Positions 55,494-64,000 of a stretch of DNA of 64,000 bases are shown piece by piece. The stretch is from contig JAUCBJ010008295.1 in assembly GCA_032718475.1 (NCBI GenBank), forward strand, positions 1-64,000, in the 5' to 3' direction. The stretch comes from Nemertoderma westbladi (taxonomy: Eukaryota; Xenacoelomorpha; Nemertodermatida; Nemertodermatidae). Both the position numbers and the translations under genes were made by a program. How positions within the stretch are numbered: the first letter of the stretch is position 1; the number at the start of each line of letters is the position of its first letter. Under the pieces are notes generated by a model. The model ran no database searches and was not told where the DNA came from. It was given only the letters and a program-made list of their open reading frames with translations.

Positions 55494-56716
55494 TGTAAAA
55501 GCCTTTGCTGAATTGCCCCGTTATTTTTATTATCTTTTACATTAAAATACTCTGTAGTTGATTTAATAGGTGTAAGAGACCGTATTATTGCTGTATCGGT
55601 GTTTTTTAGAGGATCTAAGACCTATTTCCTCCGTATGTGTACTGTGAAAGGCATAGTTGATGATTCTATGGCAATTCCATGACGCAAAGGGTGATAGCTA
55701 CTCTTGAACAGTAGTTACTATGACTACGGTTAACAGCTGATATTCATACGTGTTGATTTTCTTTGTTCTACGGCGTCTCTCAGTTCAGTCAGCCAATCAG
55801 AGCATTTTTATGGCTCTTGTAGAGAAATTTCCTAGAAATCACGTAATGCTTTATGGGCAGTGTTGACATTCTGTCCTGAGCCAGGAGAGAGCGGCTTGGA
55901 AATATTTTGTGCTTTTCTGTTTTAGCTTAACACTAGTAGGCTTAATTATAAGGACATATATCCGTTATCAAACTAATGAACTAAACACACAACACTTAAT
56001 ATCTTACTGACACTGCATACTGTGTAACACTGTGCATACTTTATATTGTTATACTGCTATTTACTGTCGGTCCTTCATAATATGGTTGATGAATTATTAT
56101 ATTTGGAATAACGATAAATAACCCCGAAACCCAATATTCTTGATATACCGAAGGTAAGAGAGAAAGGTTACATATAACGATTGTGACTTATGTTAAAGTG
56201 GTTTGAAGTGAATCTAATGTTATTTGATAGACCCTACATGAGTCAGTCTGTGTTCCTTTTATATGTGACTAAAATCAGTGAAGATCGGCAGATTAGTGTG
56301 CAGTATTGTGCAGCATTGTGTATGAGTGAGACTGATAACGAAGCATTTCCTAAAGAATGCGCCATATATGTGAATTATAACTAAGCCATATCGTTGTGAG
56401 TAGTTTAAGTCATAACTCTGTTTTTATAGATAGAGCGCCACGTCCTAAAGGAACTGTTAATACTTCCCGAAGGTGAATAATATTGTCAGAGATTATATAA
56501 TACTGTCAGTCGAATAATACATTAGGCTTACATAGCAATAAGATTAAGCCGTCGAACCCAATCTCCCGGGTATATCCAGCGGGTGAATGATCGCGCACAG
56601 ATTGGTTTCGACTAGTGTAGTGAATTAAATACTTGTCATAGGCTAAAAGTGATTTATTATCTAGAAGACATCCTAATTTGGCGGGTTAAACTGCCAAAGG
56701 TCTGAAAGCGCGAACA
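55494..56716 (+). repeat. 3' LTR of BEL/Pao copy 3
   Basis: 1223 bp, TG...CA, nearly identical to 40225-41447. Contains the same 64-codon frame at 56190-56384. Confidence 0.96.
56190..56384 (+). CDS. Small LTR-encoded ORF (64 aa), copy 3 3' LTR
   Basis: Identical product to the 40921-41115 frame (MLKWFEVNLMLFDRPYMSQS onwards). See that entry for conservation in copy 2. Confidence 0.3.
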   Translation: MLKWFEVNLMLFDRPYMSQSVFLLYVTKISEDRQISVQYCAALCMSETDNEAFPKECAIYVNYN

Positions 56717-59700
56717 ACACTCAATCACTTGTATTTCCACACTCAATCACTTTTATTTACACACTCAATCACTTTTATTTACGCACTCAATCACTTGTAT
56801 TTCCACACTCAATCACTTTTATTTACACACTCAATCACATTTATTTACACACTCAATCACTTGTATTTCCACACTCAATCACTTTTATTTACACACTCAA
56901 TCACTTGTATTTCCACACTCAATCACTTTTATTTACACACTCATTCACTTTTATTTACACACTCAATCACTTTTATTTACACACTCAATCACTTGTATTT
57001 CCACACTCAATCACTTTTATTTACACACTCAATCACTTTTATTTACACACTCAATCACTTTTATTTACACACTCAATCACTTGTATTTCCACACTCAATC
57101 ACTTTTATTTACACACTCAATCACTTGTATTTCCACACTCAATCACTTTTATTTACACACTCAACCACTTTTATTTACACACTCAATCACTTTTATTTAC
57201 ACACTCAATCACATTTATTTACACACTCAATCACTTGTATTTCCACACTCAATCACTTGTATTTCCACACTCAATCACTTTTATTTACACAGTCAATCAC
57301 TTTTATTTACACACTCAATCACTTGTATTTCCACACTCAATCACTTTTATTTACATACTCAATCACTTTTATTTACACACTCAATCACTTTTATTTACAC
57401 ACTCAATCACTTGTATTTCCACACTCAATCACTTTTATTTACACACTCAATCACTTTTATTTACACACTCAATCACATTTATTTACACACTCAATCACTT
57501 TTATTTACACACTCAATCACTTGTATTTCCACACTCAATCACTTTTATTTACACACTCAATCACTTTTATTTACGCACTCAATCACTTGTATTTCCACAC
57601 TCAATCACTTTTATTTACACACTCAATCACATTTATTTACACACTCAATCACTTGTATTTCCACACTCAATCACTTTTATTTACACACTCAATTACTTGT
57701 ATTTCCACACTCAATCACTTTTATTTACACACTCATTCACTTTTATTTACACACTCAATCACTTTTATTTACACACTCAATCACTTGTATTTCCACACTC
57801 AATCACATTTATTTACACACTCAATCACTTTTATTTACACACTCAATCACTTTTATTTACACACTCAATCACTTTTATTTACACACTCAATCACTTTTAT
57901 TTACACACTCAATCACTTGTATTTCCACACTCAATCACTTTTATTTACACACTCAATCACTTTTATTTACACACTCAATCACTTTTATTTACACACTCAA
58001 TCACTTTTATTTACACACTCAATCACTTGTATTTCCACACTCAATCACTTTTATTTACACACTCAATCACTTTTATTTACACACTCAATCACTTTTATTT
58101 ACACACTCAATCACATTTATTTACACACTCAATCACTTGTATTTCCACACTCAATCACTTGTATTTCCACACTCAATCACTTTTATTTACACAGTCAATC
58201 ACTTTTATTTACACACTCAATCACTTGTATTTCCACACTCAATCACTTTTATTTACATACTCAATCACTTTTATTTACACACTCAATCACTTTTATTTAC
58301 ACACTCAATCACTTGTATTTCCACACTCAATCACTTTTATTTACACACTCAATCACTTTTATTTACACACTCAATCACTTGTATTTCCACACTCAATCAC
58401 TTTTATTTACACACTCAATCACTTGTATTTCCACACTCAATCACTTTTATTTACACACTCATTCACTTTTATTTACACACTCAATCACTTTTATTTACAC
58501 ACTCAATCACTTGTATTTCCACACTCAATCACATTTATTTACACACTCAATCACTTTTATTTACACACTCAATCACTTTTATTTACACACTCAATAACTT
58601 TTATTTACACACTCAATCACTTGTATTTACACACTCAATCACTTTTATTTCCACACTCAATCACTTTTATTTACACACTCAATCACTTTTATTTACACAC
58701 TCAATCACTTTTATTTACACACTCAATCACTTGTATTTCCACACTCAATCACTTTTATTTACACACTCAATCACTTTTATTTACACACTCAATCACTTTT
58801 ATTTACACACTCAATCACATTTATTTACACACTCAATCACTTGTATTTCCACACTCAATCACTTGTATTTCCACACTCAATCACTTTTATTTACACAGTC
58901 AATCACTTTTATTTACACACTCAATCACTAGTATTTCCACACTCAATCACTTTTATTTACATACTCAATCACTTTTATTTACACACTCAATCACTTTTAT
59001 TTACACACTCAATCACTTGTATTTCCACACTCAATCACTTTTATTTACACACTCAATCACTTTTATTTACACACTCAATCACTTTTATTTACACACTCAA
59101 TCACTTTTATTTACACACTCAATCACTTGTATTTCCACACTCAATCACTTTTATTTACACACTCAATCACTTTTATTTACGCACTCAATCACTTGTATTT
59201 CCACACTCAATCACTTTTATTTACACACTCAATCACATTTATTTACACACTCAATCACTTGTATTTCCACACTCAATCACTTTTATTTACACACTCAATC
59301 ACTTGTATTTCCACACTCAATCACTTTTATTTACACACTCATTCACTTTTATTTACACACTCAATCACTTTTATTTACACACTCAATCACTTGTATTTCC
59401 ACACTCAATCACATTTATTTACACACTCAATCACTTTTATTTACACACTCAATCACTTTTATTTACACACTCAATCACTTTTATTTACACACTCAATCAC
59501 TTGTATTTACACACTCAATCACTTTTATTTCCACACTCAATCACTTTTATTTACACACTCAATCACTTTTATTTACACACTCAATCACTTTTATTTACAC
59601 ACTCAATCACTTGTATTTCCACACTCAATCACTTTTATTTACACACTCAATCACTTTTATTTACACACTCAATCACTTTTATTTACACACTCAATCACTT

Positions 59701-59742
59701 GTATTTCCACACTCAATCACTTTTATTTACACACTCAATCAC
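56717..59742. repeat. 22-bp minisatellite, right part (about 137 units)
   Basis: Continuation of the array interrupted by copy 3, starting with the duplicated acact. A multi-variant block (two gtatttcc units, then acagtcaatc, then acatactcaatc) recurs at about 57231, 58131 and 58851. Very long plus-strand frames here (up to 949 codons) are by-products of the period. Confidence 0.97.
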
Positions 59743-60936
59743 CTAACCACTTGACCTAACCAAATTAGTTTACTAGTGAAGATCCGCAGTGGGCACACCT
59801 GGGCGGGTGTGGGCCACTCGGAATCGACGAGGCGGCGGCCGCGGCCGCGGCGCACATATTGACATTTGGCGTATGTACATTTCTTACAGTAGGTATACTT
59901 AATATGAGCATGCATAAAGAAGAAAGTGTTGGCGATGTATCTGAAAAATAAAAAAAATTAACGTTGCTCTTTGTCTCTCAAGTTGATCTGGATTGCGACA
60001 ATGTGATACTTTTTCACTCCTGCAATAATTCAGGTGGTTTGATGAGACTGCTTAGAGCTGTAGAGAGGAGAGGGGGGGGGGGGGGGGGGGGGGGGGCTGC
60101 TTAAGTCTTGTGGATATTGTATAGTCTTGGTTTATTTTTAATTATACTGCATTCATCCCTATTGTTATATTATTCCTAACCCCCCCCCCCCCCCCCCCCC
60201 CCATCTGATTATATTAATTACTTAATATTATATAATCTATGTGCAATAAATTAGTTATGAACTAAAGTGTCGTGATACTACACAAAAAGAGAGAATGTAA
60301 CAAAGAAATGGAAAGAAAGGCAATGTTATAATAAATGGATTTGTGTTATGTAATACTCTGTAGCAGCTGCTGGCTCCGAGGTAACTCTTGTACAGTAATT
60401 TTGTATAGCTGGGACTGACTATCTCTGGGTAGTATATTGAAGAAAAAGTCTGTGAAGAAGAGATAGTGTTTACTTTTAACTTTGATTTATGTTGTTTGCC
60501 TGGGGCGTCCTTCCGGTTCAATGAGATATTGGGTAGATTTATTACATTGCAAGACTGTTTGATGACTTAGAAAATGATCGCCTGAGTTCAGGAGTTAGTT
60601 GCACAGATGTCAGGATGTGCTGATTCTATATCATCCTCTAACTGCAGAACGGATTCTGGTAGCGTGGAACTAGACCACCTGACCACTACAAAAACTGATG
60701 CGACGGAGCGAGGTGCCGTTAGCCTAACATTTCTCGGAGGCTGGTCCGATAACACTCAACGCATTGTTTGGTTGGACATTGACATTATTGCAGAACATTG
60801 TACATTATTACATACTGATTAGTATGTATTGAGAAATTGGATATATTCGGACGTCAATGGATGGATAGGTTTGGTTTGGGAAACTAATATCACGTAGACC
60901 TACCTAATCATATCTTTGTGATAATTATTACTAGAT
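59743..60936. other. Intergenic, with a poly-G run and a poly-C run
   Basis: A GC-rich patch GCGGCCGCGGCCGC lies near 59834. A run of 25 G occupies 60072-60096 and a run of 23 C occupies 60180-60202. No credible gene; frames of 70-90 codons lack features. Confidence 0.6.
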
Positions 60937-61262
60937 GCACTGGCCCCCAGCCACCTTCAACAAACCATCATTGTCGGGGGGCACTCAGCTGAGGGGGCGG
61001 AGCGCATTAAAAACTCTAAGTATCGCGACCTAATGGACCGGGGCCATTTCTTTCACCCTGTGGCCTTTGAGACCTTTGGCCGCCCTGGTCCAGAGACATC
61101 CACCTTCCTCCGGGAGATCGGGGCTCGTCTCCACAGTGCACCCACGAACCGCGGTCACACCAGTTTCTGCTCCAGCACCTGGAGATGGCAATTTTGGTTG
61201 GTAATGCAGCCTCAGGCATGGGGACAGCAACCACGCCGACCATCGGTCTATTCGGGGACTGA
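60937..61262 (+). pseudogene. Retroelement C-terminal fragment, frameshifted
   Basis: The frame from 60937 reads HSAEGAERIKNSKYRDLMDR, HFFHPVAFETFGRPGPE, FLREIGARLHSA. After a frameshift near 61140-61160 it continues QFLLQHLEMAILVGNAASGM to a TGA at 61260-61262. The order KY.DL....F.PVA.ET.G..G.E...FL.E.G.RL, then FL.Q.L..AI..GNAAS, is the typical C-terminus of reverse-transcriptase proteins in many invertebrate retroelements. Only this tail is present. Clade not determined; it could belong to the same type of element as 7653-8435. Confidence 0.6.
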
Positions 61263-61731
61263 AGAGCCGAAACCAATCGAAACTGTCGAAATGGTTGCCA
61301 ATGCAGTCACCAACGGGATGACGGCCGAAGATAATCAATATTCAATACTCTATCTTATGCAATCTCAAATATTCAATTCGGTACTCCACCTTCAATTCAA
61401 TATTAATTCAATCTTAGTATTATTTCTGTGCTTCGTTATTTAATAATATGACTACTGTAGATAAAAAAATAAATTAATGAAATATAATTCATCTGTTAAT
61501 TATTACAAAAAAAAATCCAAAATTATATTAACATTTATATAGTTTTGAATTAAATGTTTCGAAATCAACAGTCATTCAATGAACTTATACAGCAGTGTCA
61601 TATATCGCGTATCCCTTGGTTTAATCACTATTCTTTATTCGAGTATAACTGAATCCTGGCCCGCCGCCTTCACCCTCCACTGATAATTTAAAATCGTAAC
61701 TCATTCAATCTTTGACGAAATTATATCAAAC
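61263..61731. other. Spacer, nothing recognised
   Basis: AT-rich, with an A-rich run near 61507; no gene. Confidence 0.4.
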
Positions 61732-63321
61732 TTGGTAAACTTGATAACTACCCCTGAAACTACCATAAGTACCCATGAAACTAACATAACTACCCCTGAA
61801 ACTAACGAAACTAACATAACTACCCCTGAAACTACCATAAGTACCCATGAAACTAACATAACTACCCCTGATACTAACGAAACTAACATAACTACCCCTG
61901 AAACGACCATAAGTACCCATGGTACTAACATAAATACCCCTGAAACTAACAAAACTAACATAACTACCCCTGGAACTAATATAACTACCCCGGAACCTAC
62001 CCCTTCCACCCCAGTCTGTAATAATATAACTACCTCAGTAACTTATAATACTAAACTAGCACCAAACACTACACCTAACCCCGTTTTCTCAGATCCAATA
62101 ATAACGACCCCAATATCTAACCTTACACCTCCTGATTCCAACATCAATATTCCAGAAACCATCCTATCTATCTCAGATCCTAATAGAACCATAACTAACG
62201 AAACTACCTCAACCTCGGATCCAAACATAACCCCCCCAGACGATAATACAACTTACCCTATTCCATTCTACAAACGGTTTGTTGACGACAGCTATGGTAT
62301 AGTACAACGTATATTAAGTGAACAGGACATTCACAACATACAGAAAATCACTAACTCCTCTTGTAACGACTTATTCCAAAACTCTGATATACAATTCACC
62401 ATTGAATACTCCCACACATCACTCCCATTCCTTGACGTCTTGACACAGATTAACAACGAAACACTAACAACTACATTATACAAAAAACCAACTAGCAATA
62501 AACTCCCGATTCACTACAATAGCTTCCATGATAAGAAATTACTACTATCCGTAATTCGCAGCCAACTCCTACGCATCCACCGCAGATGTAGCGAGTCTAA
62601 CGACTATACCAAACTCAGAGACGAATTCCTTGGCGAATGTCTACTCAGGCAGTACCCCCAGAACCTCCTTAACAAACTTAGACATTGGACTCCCCAAACT
62701 AGACCTAAAGACACTAACTCGAAACCCACATTTTACCTATCCACTAACCAACAGATGAAGGGCATATTCCAAAATACTGTACGTAGATACTCCAAAAACT
62801 ACGACCTTGACATCAACATTAATGTAGTCACGAAGAATCCCACATCACTAGGACAAATACTAACCAAAAATAAAACTCAATCGCAAACACACACAAATAA
62901 CACCACTAATGAGCCATGTAACTCTAGCCGCTGCCTTACATGCAAAACTATCACTAACATACAACAGACACCATGGGGTGAAAAGATAAAAGGACACTAT
63001 ACATGTAAGTCCCACACTGTATGTTACTTGGCCTGGTGCCACTGCCACCCTACTCTATACTACATAGGCCAAACGAGACAGAAACTTCACGAACGCTTTA
63101 ATGGACACCGCAACAACATACGACACTACCCCTCACGAGCCAATGACGGAAAAACACACGAAGACATACTCCTAGCTAGGCACATATACGGTTGTGGTTT
63201 AGAAAATCTACGCACCGCAACCATAAAACAATTCACAAACATACCCGAACTACTAGCGACGGAAGCTAACCTAATCTATACCTACAACCCCCCACTTAAC
63301 GTAGCAAGACCAGCAATCTAA
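61732..63321 (+). mobile_element. Penelope-like element, 3' half with GIY-YIG endonuclease
   Basis: An open frame of 529 codons with no ATG before about residue 345. Residues 1-180 are a Thr/Pro/Asn-rich repeat (TTPETN) with a 72-bp DNA period, three copies. From residue about 180 it is Penelope-like: FVDD box (KRFVDDSYGIV, codons at 62278), SLPFLDVLTQINNE, a YKKPTSNKLPIHYNSFH motif, an arginine-rich segment, a Cys cluster (SSRCLTC, CYLAWCHCH) and the GIY-YIG nuclease core LYYIGQTRQKLHERFNGH (from about 63052), ending with ATEANLIYTYNPPLN. RT motifs upstream of the FVDD box are missing, so the copy is 5'-truncated, with the repeat fused in frame. The nuclease region looks intact. Confidence 0.85.
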
Positions 63322-63824
63322 ACCCAACGTTTTATATAATACAACCTATATTCTATATCTTACACAACTACAGTGCCCTTATAGCGAATTTCAGGGGTTT
63401 TTTATGTGCTTTTCCCCTACCTTCATTTTTGTTTTTGTCTTAGTTTTTCTGTTTCTTGTGATTTCTTACTCTGTAAAAATTACAGCTATCACTATGATGC
63501 GTTTTAAGTAGATACCTCATAATCCTATGTAACCTACCTAATCCAATTGTACCATTCAGTATGTAGACACATGACCACTCCTGGGATTTCCCTATCAACT
63601 TCTCCCAACCTTATAACCCAACCTGCAACCCTATATTTGTACTTTAGATTGACAGCTTACAACCAACTCGGTGTACTTTCCCTATCACAATTACCTTACG
63701 TTATATATTACATACATACACGTTAACCTTTCTGGGATTTACCTATCAGGTATTCATTCCCCTTTAAAACTTATATATATATATATAGACCCCCACCTTT
63801 TCCTGTTAGTTGCCAGTACATAGT
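63322..63824. other. 3' flank of the Penelope-like fragment
   Basis: AT-rich with a TA run (63774-63787). No gene. Confidence 0.45.
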
Positions 63825-63850
63825 CTGATGCAGACCGGTAGGTCGAAAAC
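63825..63850 (+). ncRNA. Degenerate hammerhead-ribozyme-like core
   Basis: CTGATG (63825) is followed by CA, a GACC-GGTA-GGTC stem-loop (63833-63844) and GAAA (63845). This is the order of a hammerhead core (CUGAUGA, stem II, GAAA), but with one extra base before the A. Hammerhead motifs are known in Penelope-like elements, and this lies about 500 bp after the GIY-YIG frame. Stems I and III and the cleavage site are not convincing, so activity is doubtful. Confidence 0.35.
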
Positions 63851-64000
63851 GTTTACTATTGTATCTTTATCTAATATAATATAACCAGCTAAAGACCCTC
63901 TATACTTTATTTTTTCTATCATCTTTACACGATTTAAATAACGGCTATAGCGTACAAACCTATGGTATGAAATGGACGTGGTGTCCTGTGTGCTCTGCAG
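63851..64000. other. Window end, nothing recognised
   Basis: AT-rich sequence without a recognisable feature. Confidence 0.4.

Larger units (their letters stand above)
40225..56716 (+). mobile_element. Giant BEL/Pao LTR retrotransposon (copy 3, 16.5 kb)
   Basis: Bounded by two 1223-bp LTRs and a 5-bp target duplication inside the 22-bp minisatellite. Order: 5' LTR, 2.2 kb leader, gag-protease, pol remnant (RNase H, integrase, no RT core), 1.6 kb AT-rich region, ORF3, hairpin region, ORF4/ORF5, 3' LTR. BEL/Pao identity rests on the DUF1759-like gag domain, the A17-type region, the RNase H-integrase order and the DUF5641-like tail. Most BEL/Pao elements are roughly half this size. Confidence 0.96.

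Noticed and set aside
56729-59759. Open frames up to 949 codons in the right half of the 22-bp array
   Set aside because: Same artefact as the left half; the period is not a multiple of three.
59789-59819. Possible tRNA or small RNA hairpin (GTGGGCACACC/GGGTGTGGGCCAC)
   Set aside because: The stem is imperfect and no tRNA arms or internal promoter boxes follow.
61701-62009. Minus-strand frames in the Thr/Pro repeat (VSGVVMLV)
   Set aside because: Opposite-strand reading of a 72-bp in-frame repeat; no independent support.

Overview
The window is eukaryotic, most likely from an invertebrate animal. The signs are a metazoan NAA50-type acetyltransferase gene, BEL/Pao LTR retrotransposons, RTE-like and Penelope-like fragments, and a heavy load of minisatellites. 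There are no bacterial operons, ribosome binding sites or CRISPR arrays. The species cannot be fixed from the sequence. Almost everything is mobile or tandemly repeated DNA; the only clear host gene is NAA50 (33581-34366, +).

Three copies of one unusually large BEL/Pao family dominate. Copy 1 (minus strand, from window base 1 to about 5190) is cut by the window edge: an intact gag 5' part, a 2.2 kb leader and a diverged LTR. Copy 2 (minus, 16517-30447, 13.9 kb) has two 1.24 kb LTRs but a gag-pol broken by frameshifts, an insertion and two large deletions. Copy 3 (plus, 40225-56716, 16.5 kb) has two 1223-bp LTRs that differ at only about two sites I noticed, a 5-bp target duplication (acact), a 1420-codon gag-protease frame, a pol frame with RNase H and integrase, and, between pol and the 3' LTR, about 4.7 kb with accessory reading frames. 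These are ORF3 (125 aa) and an ORF4/ORF5 pair lying in one frame with a single TAA between them, ORF5 carrying zinc knuckles. The reverse-transcriptase core is missing from both copy 2 and copy 3, so these look like non-autonomous members moved by a helper.

Copy 3 sits inside a 22-bp minisatellite (37189-40224 and 56717-59742), which directly adjoins a 37-bp minisatellite (35121-37188). Other arrays are a 13-bp array (5321-7495), a 65-bp array (10055-12193) and a foldback-type element at 13043-15063 with arms of short tandem repeats in opposite orientation and a flanking 10-bp direct repeat. The long open frames in these arrays come from periods not divisible by three and are not genes.

Retroelement debris: a CCHC/endonuclease-like retroelement C-terminus (7653-8435, -), an RTE-like pre-RT scrap (12699-12836, +), an RTE-like RT fragment (about 31620-32440, -), a broken retroelement C-terminus (60937-61262, +), and the 3' half of a Penelope-like element with GIY-YIG endonuclease (61732-63321, +), followed by a degenerate hammerhead-like motif.

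The most promising undescribed structure is the post-pol module of the giant BEL/Pao family, together with an array of hairpins upstream of ORF4, splice-donor-like motifs in gag, and leader repeats that are homogenised within each copy.
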